Positions 36,159 through 44,803 of a DNA stretch of 64,000 nt are shown here, piece by piece. How positions within the stretch are numbered: position 1 is the stretch's first letter; every line of letters starts with the position of its first letter. The stretch comes from Cyanosarcina radialis HA8281-LM2 (GTDB lineage Bacteria; Cyanobacteriota; Cyanobacteriia; Cyanobacteriales; CCAP-1448), in contig JAHHHA010000014.1 of assembly GCA_019359615.1 (NCBI GenBank), positions 62,001 through 126,000 of the forward strand. The letters run 5' to 3'. The translations under genes and the position numbers were made by a program. The notes beneath the pieces are model-generated. The model did no database searches. It was not told the origin of the DNA and saw nothing but the letters and a program-made list of their open reading frames with translations.

Positions 36159-37874
36159 TTAATTGACTAAATTTAACGGTTGACGCACCCGATGGCCGTT
36201 GCCTAAAGTTGATGGCTCTACTGGCTTGGTAAAAAATGCGCTGTGAGGAATAACCCGCAGAACTTCTTCAACCGTAGTCAAGCCTTGAGTTACCTTTTCA
36301 AGGGCGGCTTCTCGGAAAGAAGAAAAGTTGCGATCGTTCAAATGTCGGTGCAATTGCACCGTAGTTCCTTCGTGGATAACATCTCGCAGATTGCGATCGA
36401 TATCTAGCAACTCGACGATCGCTTCCCGTCCCAAGTAACCAGAATTAAAGCAATTAGCGCAACCTTTGCCCTTGCGCCATTGAGAAGTTTGAGCTTGACT
36501 TCTTTCTATCCCTAATGCTTTCAAATCTTCATCCGTGGGGGTGTAGGGTTCGGCACAGTGAGGGCACACTACCCGCACTAAACGTTGAGCCACAATGCCC
36601 AACAGCGCATCGCTAATCAATCCGGGGTCGGGACCGATATCCTTCAACCGGGGAATGGCTCCGAGCGCATCGTTAGTGTGCAGAGTCGTCAACACTAAGT
36701 GTCCGGTCAAAGCCGCTCTCACAGCAGTTTCAGCCGTTTCGTGGTCGCGGATTTCTCCCACCATGATAATGTCTGGATCTTGTCGCAAAATCGCCCGCAA
36801 ACCTGCTGCAAAAGTCATTCCCGCCGCTTCGTGTACCTGTGTTTGAGTCATTTTAGGTAGAACGTACTCCACCGGATCTTCTACCGTCACCACGTTGACA
36901 TCTTCATCGGCGATCGTGAGCAAGCTGGTATACAGGGTACTAGTTTTCCCCGAACCCGTCGGTCCGGTGAGGACGATCATGCCTTGAGGTTGTTGCAGCC
37001 ATTTTTGGTAGATCGGCAGGGTTTTGGCAGTAAAACCGATTTTGTCGATTTCGGCAAAGCGATTCTCTTTTGGCAATAAGCGGATAACGGCTTTTTCCCC
37101 GTTGACGCAAGGTAGGGTACTGACGCGAGTATCCATCTTTTTCAGTACCGCTAACTCTTTAGCGTCGAATTCTCTCTCGTCGATCCGGCCGTCTTGAGGG
37201 CAGCGGCTCTCGGCGATGTCCATGTGACACATAACTTTGAGGGCCACGATCGTCTTGCGGCTGAGTTCTTGGGGTAGGGTGGTAACGTGCCGCAGCACTC
37301 CATCGATCCGATAGCGAACCTTTAAACCTTTGAGGGTGGGTTCCATGTGGATATCGCTAGCGCGATGGCGTAAGGCTCCGACGAGGATGGTTTTGATCCG
37401 GGCAATTTGGTCTTTGGCTTGCAGCAACCCGGCTTCGGTCGATTCGGAAATGTCTTCGGCTTCCAGTTCGCCAGTGAGGGGATTGACGATCAGATCGGCG
37501 CTGCTGGTTTCAGCATCGGTGTTTTGGGTGTAGTACCAAATCCGGTAGCTTTTAGGGGAAATAGGGACGAGTTTAATTTGGTTGTTAATCCGCTGAGAGA
37601 TCGTAGCGATCGTTTCTTTCGACAGTTCGACCGGACTCCCCAGGTAATAACATCCCTGCCATAACAGTAAAGGAATGACGCGGGGCACGTCGTTTTTGTT
37701 GGCAAACAGCCGGATAAATCTGTCGCTCACTTCGCGATCGAGCAACGACTGGTTTACTATTCCCTGTTCGTCTACCAGCAGTTGCAGCGCCTCAGCGCAG
37801 CTAATTTCTTGGTTCTTCAGTTTGGCCCAAGCCGAGCGGGGGCGATCGAGGTGTGAGTGCGAAGGGGCTTGCAT
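36159..37874 (-). CDS. PilB/GspE-type secretion ATPase (PilB2-like)
   Basis: Cytoplasmic ATPase powering assembly of type IV pili or a related secretion system. Of the 571 residues, about 1-140 form the N-terminal domain, then ASDIHMEPT (Asp box), Walker A LTGPTGSGKTSTLY (about 300-313), VNVVTVEDPVEY, Walker B-like ILRQDPDIIMVGEIRDHETAE, and His box LTGHLVLTTLHTNDA. A four-Cys zinc site follows: CPHC and, 36 residues on, CANC. Its length is shorter than cyanobacterial PilB1 (about 670) and fits the second GspE paralogue (Synechocystis Slr0079 type). No pilT or pilC adjoins it. It has its own upstream region shared divergently with ispF. Confidence 0.85.
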   Translation of the reverse strand: MQAPSHSHLDRPRSAWAKLKNQEISCAEALQLLVDEQGIVNQSLLDREVSDRFIRLFANKNDVPRVIPLLLWQGCYYLGSPVELSKETIATISQRINNQIKLVPISPKSYRIWYYTQNTDAETSSADLIVNPLTGELEAEDISESTEAGLLQAKDQIARIKTILVGALRHRASDIHMEPTLKGLKVRYRIDGVLRHVTTLPQELSRKTIVALKVMCHMDIAESRCPQDGRIDEREFDAKELAVLKKMDTRVSTLPCVNGEKAVIRLLPKENRFAEIDKIGFTAKTLPIYQKWLQQPQGMIVLTGPTGSGKTSTLYTSLLTIADEDVNVVTVEDPVEYVLPKMTQTQVHEAAGMTFAAGLRAILRQDPDIIMVGEIRDHETAETAVRAALTGHLVLTTLHTNDALGAIPRLKDIGPDPGLISDALLGIVAQRLVRVVCPHCAEPYTPTDEDLKALGIERSQAQTSQWRKGKGCANCFNSGYLGREAIVELLDIDRNLRDVIHEGTTVQLHRHLNDRNFSSFREAALEKVTQGLTTVEEVLRVIPHSAFFTKPVEPSTLGNGHRVRQPLNLVN

Positions 37875-38262
37875 GATTTTTATAACTCCAAGTGATGATG
37901 CAGAAATGAGACTATCTAATGTAGGTATAAAATCGAGCTAGTTATGCACTAACTCTGTCTGATAGAGACGAACAGAGATCCCAAACTTTAAGATTCAAGG
38001 CGATCGAGGTCTTTTCCGGATTTCCCCCTCAAAACTTGAATACCTTAACACAAATATCTTTTTTGCCTCTATTTTAAAAAACTCAACTTGGCGATCGGGG
38101 ATCGCTGTTTATAGTTATTAGAGAACTACTAAGGAGAACGATTCATCGGTTTTGCGGCTTTCGTTAGAATTAGTCGTGGATGTAGCATATTGATTGAGAG
38201 AGAAATTCACCTTAAATTTTTGATAAATTTAGTTAAATCCTCTGAGATTTTCACTTTTTTCA
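37875..38262. other. Divergent promoter region (PilB2 / ispF)
   Basis: No gene or clear repeat seen. It is AT-rich towards ispF and must carry both promoters. No specific sites assigned. Confidence 0.4.
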
Positions 38263-38742
38263 ATGAACATCCGCATTGGTAACGGCTACGATATTCACCA
38301 GTTAACTACCGATCGCCCTTTGATCTTAGGAGGGATAAAAATTCCTCATTCCTTGGGCTTGTTGGGACACAGCGATGCTGATGTTTTGACTCATGCGATT
38401 ATGGATGCCATGCTGGGGGCGTTGAGCTTGGGAGATATCGGTCATTATTTTCCTCCTACAGATTCTCAGTGGGCTGGGGCAGATAGTTTGGTGTTGTTAG
38501 ATCGAGTCCATGGGCTAATTCGCGAGCGGGGCTGGCAAGTTGGGAATATCGATTCGGTAGTAGTGGCAGAACGCCCCAAACTCAAACCTCACATTCCTAT
38601 GATGCGCGATCGCCTCTCTAGCGTGTTGCAAATAGAGCCAGATCGGATCGGGATCAAGGCGACTACCAACGAAAAATTAGGTCCCGTCGGGCGCGAAGAA
38701 GGCATCGCTGCCTACGCTGTCGCTCTATTAGTTTGCCCATAA
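38263..38742 (+). CDS. ispF: 2-C-methyl-D-erythritol 2,4-cyclodiphosphate synthase
   Basis: Cyclises CDP-ME 2-phosphate in the MEP isoprenoid pathway. The trimeric enzyme's zinc ligands are seen in GNGYDIHQL (Asp9, His11) and [22 protein letters not shown] (His near 43); [22 protein letters not shown] near the C-terminus is the family signature. Length 159 is standard. Isoprenoids made here feed crtB and crtP elsewhere in the window. It seems to be a single-gene transcript. Confidence 0.95.
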   Translation: MNIRIGNGYDIHQLTTDRPLILGGIKIPHSLGLLGHSDADVLTHAIMDAMLGALSLGDIGHYFPPTDSQWAGADSLVLLDRVHGLIRERGWQVGNIDSVVVAERPKLKPHIPMMRDRLSSVLQIEPDRIGIKATTNEKLGPVGREEGIAAYAVALLVCP

Positions 38743-38897
38743 TTGGGTTCGATACCTTCTTTAGTTTGCTGGAGAAGCGAGAATTTGTCAGTCAGAAAAA
38801 GTAAGAAAAAGTTAGGCTTTTGGTCAATTCACCACCGATCGAGTTAAGTTCGACAGCACAAATTGCGATCGAGTAAAAGACAAGCGATCGCTAGCAT

Positions 38898-38937
38898 GAA
38901 AAAATCCCCCTTTCTCATTTGTCCAGATCGAGGGGGA
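38898..38937 (-). terminator. Rho-independent terminator of the secreted-protein gene
   Basis: On the minus strand a 7-bp stem (TCCCCCT / AGGGGGA, 38905-38937) is followed by TTTTTT. It lies 94 bp after the stop of the gene at 39031-39618. Confidence 0.6.
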
Positions 38938-39030
38938 GGCTTTAAGATTCTATTCTTCGATATTAAAGCTGCTAATGGGAAAACAAAATCCCTTGGTAGC
39001 AATATGCTTTAGATTGCTGGTTCTGAAAAA

Positions 39031-39618
39031 TTATGAACCTGGTGCATTAGGATCTGGAGCAGCTTGAGTTGGCACTCGTGGCTCGGTTAGCTTGGTAGGA
39101 GATGATGTTGCACTCACCGGTGTTGTTGCTCCTGCACAGTTGGGATTGCCAGCATTATAGCGCCCGTAGGCAACTACAAAGTTAGCATTTACAGCAGTGC
39201 CTGCATACTGGCCAATGCGAACGGTGTACCACCCGTTGTTGGGTGCCGAAGCGATCTTCACTACTGGATTCAGGGCACGACCGCCGCCTCCGCCATCGTC
39301 ATTGCGGTAAACCGTGCCATTAGGTGCCACAGTCACCGTCTCTAAATCTACAGTGCCAGCGGCTATGGGAGAAATAACATCAATCCGCACGCATTCACCA
39401 GGAGCCGCAAAAAAGGAGCCTTGCCAAGAGGCCGCACTAGCACCAAAACCGAATAATGTAGCAGGTATCCGCAGTGACGAACAATTAATTCCAGTACAGG
39501 TGGAAACTGAGTCGTCATAGATTTCATAACCAGCTAGTGCTTTACCAGAACCACAAACGATTGTGGTAGCAGCAGCCAATCCTGAAATTGCCGCTAATGT
39601 AATAGGAGAACGAAACAT
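39031..39618 (-). CDS. Secreted protein with PPC-like domain
   Basis: A 195-residue protein with a signal peptide (FRSPITLAAISGLAAATTIV, likely cut after ALA near residue 29). The mature part (about 50-160) has beta-rich segments ECVRIDVISP, TVTVAPNGTVYRNDDGGGGG and GWYTVRIGQYAGTAVNANF, resembling pre-peptidase C-terminal (PPC) domains. Two Cys pairs (CTGINC, and ECV...NCAG) may form disulfides. The tail (TPVSATSSPTKLTEP...) is low complexity. It is followed by a terminator. Function unknown; an exported or cell-surface role is likely. Confidence 0.65.
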   Translation of the reverse strand: MFRSPITLAAISGLAAATTIVCGSGKALAGYEIYDDSVSTCTGINCSSLRIPATLFGFGASAASWQGSFFAAPGECVRIDVISPIAAGTVDLETVTVAPNGTVYRNDDGGGGGRALNPVVKIASAPNNGWYTVRIGQYAGTAVNANFVVAYGRYNAGNPNCAGATTPVSATSSPTKLTEPRVPTQAAPDPNAPGS

Positions 39619-39968
39619 TTTTTAACTCCTGTTAGCTCAAAAAATTGAGTTCGATTTCTCTTACAGCTTCAGCGATGGTCGAGAAGTTGTCAGTGATAAA
39701 AAGTGTCATTTTGGAAGAAAAAGTAATCTTTATTTTGTAAACAAATATTGATTTTTTATCTTTAATCGCTCTACCGTAATAATAGTTTTCTATGCGGTAT
39801 CTTCGTCATTAACTAATCGATCGACAACGGTTAAACTATAGAAAAAGGCTAAATATTTATTGTCTCGATCGAGCGAGATAAAAGGATTGAGATCGATTAA
39901 TCTAATCTTGGTTATATAACAAGTGTCAGAGCGATGGCTTCAGAAATAGCGATCGTGAATTGAGGATA

Positions 39969-40012
39969 AAAAAATCATCCCCCCTAACCTTGCTACCAAG
40001 ATTAGGGGGGAT
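39969..40012 (-). terminator. Strong hairpin, likely terminator of the Eis-like gene
   Basis: A perfect 11-bp stem ATCCCCCCTAA (39977-39987) / TTAGGGGGGAT (40002-40012); on the minus strand it is followed within four bases by TTTTTTT. It lies 350 bp beyond the stop of the acetyltransferase gene, the distance having been enlarged by the inserted element at 40080-40301. Confidence 0.6.
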
Positions 40013-40058
40013 TTATTGGCAGAATATATAGCAGTTCTCAGCTAAGTGAAGTACATTT

Positions 40059-40344
40059 CTTGTGGGATAGGCTTCCAGCCATCGGTGTCAAGTTAACGGT
40101 CAAAGCCCTCATCCGTCAGGGGTTGAAAACCCCTGCCTCAAAGCTAAAGTCCTCTAAAGAGGACTCAGTGACCTGTAGGAAATTTAATTCCTCAGTCCAT
40201 TTCAATGGACTTGCGCTATTAGCCAGGGGTTTTGAACCCCTGGCGGTTGATGCTGAAGATCGACACCCAGCAACGGCTCTAGCCTTAACTTGACACCAAT
40301 GGCTTCCAGCCTGTCCCGTGGGACGGGCTGGAGGCCCACCCCAC
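40059..40344. repeat. Palindromic repeats hosting an insertion
   Basis: CTTGTGGGATAGGCTTCC begins at 40059 and GGAGGCCCACCCCACAAG ends at 40344, its near inverse. After removing the element at 40080-40301 and one copy of GCTTCCAGC, a hairpin with arms GGGATAGGCT and AGCCTGTCCC is restored, followed by CCCGTGGGACGGGCTGG. Confidence 0.65.
40080..40301 (+). mobile_element. MITE-like multi-hairpin element, copy 1
   Basis: A 222-bp element with 17-bp inverted ends: CATCGGTGTCAAGTTAA at 40080 and the complement of CATTGGTGTCAAGTTAA at 40285-40301. It is flanked by the direct repeat GCTTCCAGC (40071-40079 and 40302-40310). Inside are five hairpins: CAGGGG/CCCCTG (40117-40135), AGTCCTCT/AGAGGACT (40148-40165), AGGAA/TTCCT (40177-40192), AGTCCATT/AATGGACT (40194-40211) and GCCAGGGG/CCCCTGGC (40222-40244). 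No transposase is encoded. Confidence 0.75.
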
Positions 40345-40361
40345 AAGATTGATATTAGAAA

Positions 40362-41531
40362 TCAAAAAAAATCTGGCATCCAGGGTTCTGAACCAGCAAA
40401 AATCTGAGCCGCCGCCGATAAAGCTTCCTCGCTCGCTGTCAATCGATCGATAAGCTGTAACTGCTGGGGAGCAAACAAACCAGTGTAAAGCGGTGCTAGT
40501 CCCCGTGCGTCTAGTTGCAAGTCTCCTCGGCCGCCTCTAGTCACTTCGCCTCGCCCGCCAGAAACTTTGAGGATAAAGCGATCGCTATTTTCTATCAGCA
40601 AGTCATCTCGAATCTCTAAGTGCAACTCGGCTTCAACTCCAGCCGGATAGCCGCGACTAGAAAGTGCTAATTCCACATTCACTACGCGCAACATCCACCG
40701 GGCCAAATCTCGAACATTGTAAGTTTGTTCTGGGAGCAGAGACAAGAGCGGATCGAGTGCCGAACCGCGCCATAAAACCTCTTTAATTATCGATCGACAA
40801 TCGCCAAGAAACGTCCACAAGCGCCTGCCTGCTGCTGGTGTCAAAGCTACCCAATCTCTTACGAACAACTGCAACTTTTGCTGTTCCCGTTGTTGCTGGT
40901 AGATGATATAACCTTCAGGTTGAGAGTCAGAACCGACTAAATAAGCGTAAATGACTTCTTCAGTTTTTGTCTCTACTAACCGCTGCCACATAGCCAGATT
41001 GCGATCGAGATGACCGTTGTTAGCAATGGCTGCTTGCCGATAAAGAGGATGGAAAACTTCGTGATTGGCAGCATCAACTTGCTGCATCGGGAACTGGCGA
41101 TCGTTCAGATTGCCAATTTTGTCAGTGTCGATCTGAAAACTGACATGGGTTCCGGCTTGTTCGTACCCTACTTTCCGATAAGGACGCTGGGTAGCAGGAT
41201 ACAGGGCCGAAACTGGTACTCCTAAGCCATAAAGTTCTTTGAGCGTTTCGGTGAGAAGTTTAGTGACAACTCCCGTACCCCGCGCTTCTGGCGCTACTCC
41301 CACGCCAGCCACTCCAGCCATCGGCAAGCTAGAACCGCCAAACCACTGACCGATTTGGTAAATCCCTAAGACACCAACTACCCGTCCGGCTTGGCGAACG
41401 CAGCGGAAGTTTTCTAAACCGATCGTATTGGCAAACGATTCCCAACCGCTAGCTGACGAGTTGAAACACTGTCGGGTAATCAGTTCTAGCTGTCGAACAT
41501 CTTCGGCAGTTGAAATCGAGCTATATTCCAT
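40362..41531 (-). CDS. Eis-like GNAT acetyltransferase with SCP2-type domain
   Basis: A 389-residue protein of the Eis family organisation: an N-terminal GNAT domain with acetyl-CoA loop VAPEARGTGVVTKLLTETL (about 78-96), a second degenerate GNAT domain (about 150-285), and a C-terminal sterol-carrier-like domain (LHLEIRDDLLIENSDRFILKVSGG, about 305-330). The C-terminal Phe-Phe matches the terminal carboxylate that acts as base in Eis enzymes. Mycobacterial Eis acetylates aminoglycosides and other amines; the substrate here is unknown. ATG 41531 is preceded by GAATTATGAAT repeats. Transcribed away from pyrC's neighbour, 45 bp downstream of pyrC. Confidence 0.8.
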   Translation of the reverse strand: MEYSSISTAEDVRQLELITRQCFNSSASGWESFANTIGLENFRCVRQAGRVVGVLGIYQIGQWFGGSSLPMAGVAGVGVAPEARGTGVVTKLLTETLKELYGLGVPVSALYPATQRPYRKVGYEQAGTHVSFQIDTDKIGNLNDRQFPMQQVDAANHEVFHPLYRQAAIANNGHLDRNLAMWQRLVETKTEEVIYAYLVGSDSQPEGYIIYQQQREQQKLQLFVRDWVALTPAAGRRLWTFLGDCRSIIKEVLWRGSALDPLLSLLPEQTYNVRDLARWMLRVVNVELALSSRGYPAGVEAELHLEIRDDLLIENSDRFILKVSGGRGEVTRGGRGDLQLDARGLAPLYTGLFAPQQLQLIDRLTASEEALSAAAQIFAGSEPWMPDFF

Positions 41532-41576
41532 TTGAATGATGAATTATGAATGATGAATTATGAAGCAAGAGAGTTT
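41532..41576. repeat. GAATGATGAATTAT repeats
   Basis: Degenerate direct repeats of TGATGAATTATGAA fill the short gap between pyrC and the acetyltransferase gene. Confidence 0.6.
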
Positions 41577-42899
41577 TTACGACTTCGTGCTGACAAAATT
41601 CAACGCTTGGCCTCGAACTTCTGGATTAATTTTTCCTCGATCGTATACAATCTGCCCGCCAACGATAGTAATTACTGGCCAGCCAGTCAAATTCCAACCT
41701 TCAAACGGACTCCAACCGCACTTGGTTAGCAGTTCCTCTCGCAGTACCGGACGATAGGTTTCTAAATCTACTAATACCAGATCGGCATCTAAGCCTGGAG
41801 CGATCGCGCCTTTGTTGGGAATGCCATAGGCCTTAGCTGGGGCAGTTGACATCCAATGAGACACTTGCGGCACGCTACAGCGCCCTTGCATTGCCTGGGT
41901 GAGCATTAACGGCAAGGAAGTTTCCACCCCAGGCATCCCAGAGGGGGTATTGGGGTAGGTTTGGGCTTTTTCGGCCAGGGTGTGGGGGGCGTGATCGGTA
42001 GCGATGAAATCGATGACCCCATCTAACAAAGCTTGCCAGAGGACTTGGTTATCGTGAGGCGATCGCAAAGGTGGATTCATCTGCGCTAAAGTGCCAATTT
42101 GGGCATAAGCATCGGTATTTAATAACAGGTGTTGGGGGGTAACTTCAGCCGTTACCCAACTCGGCTTATCTTGACGCAGCAACTCGGCTTCTTCCGCCGT
42201 CGAAAGGTGCAGGATATGCAAGCGTCGCCGATACTTTTTCGACAGTTTGAGAGCTAATTGAGTGGCTTCCAGGGCAGCCTGGTTATCTTGAATTTGAGAG
42301 TGAACGGCCGGATCGGTAATGCCTGCGAACTCTTGTCGCCGCTGGAGAATGCGGGCCTGGTTTTCGGCATGAACGGCAATCAAGCGTTCTCCCCTAGCAA
42401 AAATTGGCTCTAGGACAGCTTCTTCATCCACTAACAAATCTCCGTGCATCGACCCCATAAAGATTTTGATTCCTGACGTGGGGCTAGCTTCCAGCAGATC
42501 TGGCAAATTAGTGGCGGTGGCTCCGATAAAAAAGCCATAATTAACTAGGCATTTAGCCGCCGCTCGTTGTAACTTATCGTCTAAAGCCGCCTGAGTAGTC
42601 GTTAAGGGACGAGTATTCGGCATTTCTAAAAATGAAGTTACCCCACCTTTAGCGCAAGCACAGCTAGCGGTGAATAAATCTTCCTTGTGTTCCAATCCTG
42701 GTTCGCGGAAGTGGACTTGAGGATCGATCGCTCCTGGCAACAAAGTTAGACCGCTTGCGTCTATTTCTTTGTCACTGTCAGTTACATCGATCCTGGGTGC
42801 GACTCGCACGATCTGGCGATTCTGAATTTCGACATCTCCGACTAAAAACTCACCAGTAGGTAAGAGAATGCGGGCTTGGCGGATAAAAAGAGATGACAT
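41577..42899 (-). CDS. pyrC: Dihydroorotase
   Basis: Zinc amidohydrolase closing carbamoyl-aspartate to dihydroorotate in pyrimidine synthesis. Seen: metal motif GAIDPQVHFREPG (about 57-69, H-x-R substrate site), SFLEMPNTRPLTT, HILHLSTAEEAEL and ATDHAPHTLAEK (about 300-311, with the catalytic Asp). A typical PENKG-like block is replaced by TYPNTPSGMPGVETSLPL. At 440 residues it is a type I (PyrC/AllB-like) enzyme; dihydroorotase is favoured over allantoinase by context and usual cyanobacterial content. It is separated divergently from lepB by 90 bp. Confidence 0.88.
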   Translation of the reverse strand: MSSLFIRQARILLPTGEFLVGDVEIQNRQIVRVAPRIDVTDSDKEIDASGLTLLPGAIDPQVHFREPGLEHKEDLFTASCACAKGGVTSFLEMPNTRPLTTTQAALDDKLQRAAAKCLVNYGFFIGATATNLPDLLEASPTSGIKIFMGSMHGDLLVDEEAVLEPIFARGERLIAVHAENQARILQRRQEFAGITDPAVHSQIQDNQAALEATQLALKLSKKYRRRLHILHLSTAEEAELLRQDKPSWVTAEVTPQHLLLNTDAYAQIGTLAQMNPPLRSPHDNQVLWQALLDGVIDFIATDHAPHTLAEKAQTYPNTPSGMPGVETSLPLMLTQAMQGRCSVPQVSHWMSTAPAKAYGIPNKGAIAPGLDADLVLVDLETYRPVLREELLTKCGWSPFEGWNLTGWPVITIVGGQIVYDRGKINPEVRGQALNFVSTKS

Positions 42900-42989
42900 A
42901 TGCTCTAACGATAAACAACTGTAAACCGCTATGCTGAGGGTAAATTAATCTTAGTTGCCTTTAGAGGCTTCAACTCGACTAACCATTAT

Positions 42990-43721
42990 ATGACTGACGA
43001 ACAGCATCAACCCCCTGACAAAACCTCACCAGAATTTACCTACGATGAGTCTGATGGTTTGGCAGCGAAGGAAACACCTACCTCGGAACCATTAGGAACA
43101 GATAAAAAAACGGATTCTAAGCCCAAATCCGAAAATATTTGGGTTGAATTAATTAAAACTCTGGGAATTGCTGCCGTTTTAGCCCTCGGATTGCGCCAAT
43201 TTGTCGTGGAAGCTCGCTATATTCCTTCGGGGTCGATGGAACCAACTTTGCACGGTTGCGAAGACTGTTGGGACGCAGACAGAGTGATCGTCAATAAATT
43301 GAGCTACAAATTTTCTGGACCGAAACGGGGGGATATTATCGTATTCGAGCCGACTGAAGAGCTAAAGCGGCAAGGTTATACAGAGGCTTTTATCAAGCGC
43401 ACGATCGGCCTGCCAGGAGAAAAGATCGCGATCGAGAATGGTAGAGTTTACATCAACAATCGCCCTCTTGAGGAAAAATACTTATCTAAGGAAGTCCAAA
43501 CTTCTACTAAAGACTGCCATCTTCCCAATCCTACCAATTCTGCGCAGGCTTTCCTGGCACAACCTCAAACTATTCCGCCAAATAATTATCTAGTGATGGG
43601 AGACAACCGCTTTAATAGTTATGATGGTCGTTGTTGGGGTTTTGTCCCGAAGGATTATATCGTCGGTCAGGCAGTGCTGCGATTTTGGCCTTTAAATCGC
43701 TTGGGTGGGTTAGATAAATAA
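42990..43721 (+). CDS. lepB: Signal peptidase I (first copy)
   Basis: Membrane serine protease that removes signal peptides. An acidic cytoplasmic N-terminus of about 50 residues precedes one membrane helix (LIKTLGIAAVLALGLRQFVV). The catalytic Ser is in ARYIPSGSMEPTL, the Lys in AFIKRTIGLPGEKI, and box E is NNYLVMGDNRFNSYDGR. It has an insertion with two Cys (HGCEDCWDAD) after the Ser box, absent in the next copy, and a long stretch before box E (TKDCHLPNPTNSAQ). Length 243. It forms a tandem with a second lepB 181 bp downstream. Confidence 0.93.
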   Translation: MTDEQHQPPDKTSPEFTYDESDGLAAKETPTSEPLGTDKKTDSKPKSENIWVELIKTLGIAAVLALGLRQFVVEARYIPSGSMEPTLHGCEDCWDADRVIVNKLSYKFSGPKRGDIIVFEPTEELKRQGYTEAFIKRTIGLPGEKIAIENGRVYINNRPLEEKYLSKEVQTSTKDCHLPNPTNSAQAFLAQPQTIPPNNYLVMGDNRFNSYDGRCWGFVPKDYIVGQAVLRFWPLNRLGGLDK

Positions 43722-43902
43722 GTATCTTCCGATCGAGCGTCTGAGCGATCCGCGATCCGCACAAGCTGCGCCAACGCACTCTAGTCTCTTGTCCACAATT
43801 GCCAATCGCGATCGGACAATCCGTATTCTTCCTAGTCTAATTTGTAGATTAGTAATAAGTTTCCTCTTAGAGCAGAACCGAGTTTAACCAAATTAACTAT
43901 AT

Positions 43903-44526
43903 ATGACAGAAATTCCTAATCGAGAACCTGAGAACCTACCGCGAGCTAAGTCAGAAAACTTCTGGATTGAATTACTTAAAACCTTGGGTATAGCTGCGAT
44001 TTTAGCCGTTGGGTTGCGCCAGTTTGTGGCTGAAGCCCGGTTTATCCCGTCTGGATCGATGCTGCCAACTTTACAAATAGACGATCGCCTGATTGTAGAA
44101 AAGGTGAGTTACTTATTTGGCAGCCCCAATCGAGGCGATATTGTGGTGTTTATGCCTCCAGACAAAGCCAATCAAATATGTCCGACTCCCCCTAGCGCCG
44201 ATCCGACCAAAAAGCCGCAAAAAGAGGCTTTTATTAAGCGAGTAGTCGGTCTACCAGGAGAGAAAGTCCAAGTAAAAGAAGGACGAGTTTATATTAACGA
44301 TCGCCCCTTGCGAGAAGGTTATATCGAAGAAGAGCCAAGATACAACTGGGGACCGCAGACCATACCCAATAATTCATATTTGGTCTTAGGAGATAACCGC
44401 AATAACAGTTGTGACAGTCACTTCTGGGGCTTCGTTCCTCGCAGCAATATTATCGGTCGAGCAGTGGTGCGCTTCTGGCCTCCAAATCGGTTAGGAGGCT
44501 TAGATGAAGCAGCTAGCAATAATTAA
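43903..44526 (+). CDS. lepB: Signal peptidase I (second copy)
   Basis: Paralogue of the previous gene, 207 residues. Membrane helix LLKTLGIAAILAVGLRQFVA; catalytic Ser in ARFIPSGSMLPTL; Lys in AFIKRVVGLPGEKV; box E NNSYLVLGDNRNNSCDSH. It lacks the Cys insertion of copy one. Cyanobacteria commonly carry two signal peptidases with different roles in thylakoid and plasma-membrane protein maturation. The stop is followed by a palindromic repeat with an inserted element. Confidence 0.93.
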   Translation: MTEIPNREPENLPRAKSENFWIELLKTLGIAAILAVGLRQFVAEARFIPSGSMLPTLQIDDRLIVEKVSYLFGSPNRGDIVVFMPPDKANQICPTPPSADPTKKPQKEAFIKRVVGLPGEKVQVKEGRVYINDRPLREGYIEEEPRYNWGPQTIPNNSYLVLGDNRNNSCDSHFWGFVPRSNIIGRAVVRFWPPNRLGGLDEAASNN

Positions 44527-44541
44527 ATAAGTATGCCACTG

Positions 44542-44787
44542 GTAGGGGTGCAAAGCATTCATGCGCGTCAACTTAGAGCTAGAGTCATTGCTGTACATCG
44601 ATCTTCAGCGCCAACCGCCAGAGGTTTTCAACCTCTGGCTAATAGCACAAGTCCATTAAAATGGACTAACCTGACTATATTTAGTCCTCTGAGCGAGGAC
44701 TTTAGTTTTGAGGCAGGGGTTTTCAACCCCTGACGGATGAAGGCTTTGACCGTTAACTTGACACCGATGAAAGCATTGCGCCCTACT
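44542..44787. repeat. Palindromic repeat split by the second element copy
   Basis: Left half GTAGGGGTGCAAAGCATT (44542-44559), right half AAAGCATTGCGCCCTAC (44770-44786). Joined with one AAAGCATT they make the palindromic repeat found uninterrupted at 60261-60288. Confidence 0.75.
44560..44769 (-). mobile_element. MITE-like multi-hairpin element, copy 2
   Basis: A 210-bp copy in reverse orientation to copy 1. Its well-kept end (complement of CATCGGTGTCAAGTTAA) is at 44753-44769; the other end (44560, CATGCGCGTCAACTTAG) has diverged. Flanked by the direct repeat AAAGCATT (44552-44559 and 44770-44777). Hairpins: GCCAGAGG/CCTCTGGC (44617-44639), AGTCCATT/AATGGACT (44650-44667), AGTCCTC/GAGGACT (44683-44701), CAGGGG/CCCCTG (44714-44732). 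The AGGAA hairpin of copy 1 is missing. Confidence 0.72.
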
Positions 44788-44803
44788 GTCGGTAAATTTC
44801 ATA

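Larger units (their letters stand above)
39619..40361. other. Long non-coding stretch with terminator and MITE-like element
   Basis: No gene. Left part (39619-39960) is AT-rich and holds the promoter of the secreted-protein gene. The right part holds a strong hairpin (39977-40012) and a structured element inserted in a palindromic repeat (40059-40344). See separate entries. Confidence 0.7.

Noticed and set aside
40080-44769. The two inverted element copies as ends of one composite transposon
   Set aside because: Each copy has its own flanking duplication, and the DNA between holds pyrC and signal peptidase genes, which are core functions.
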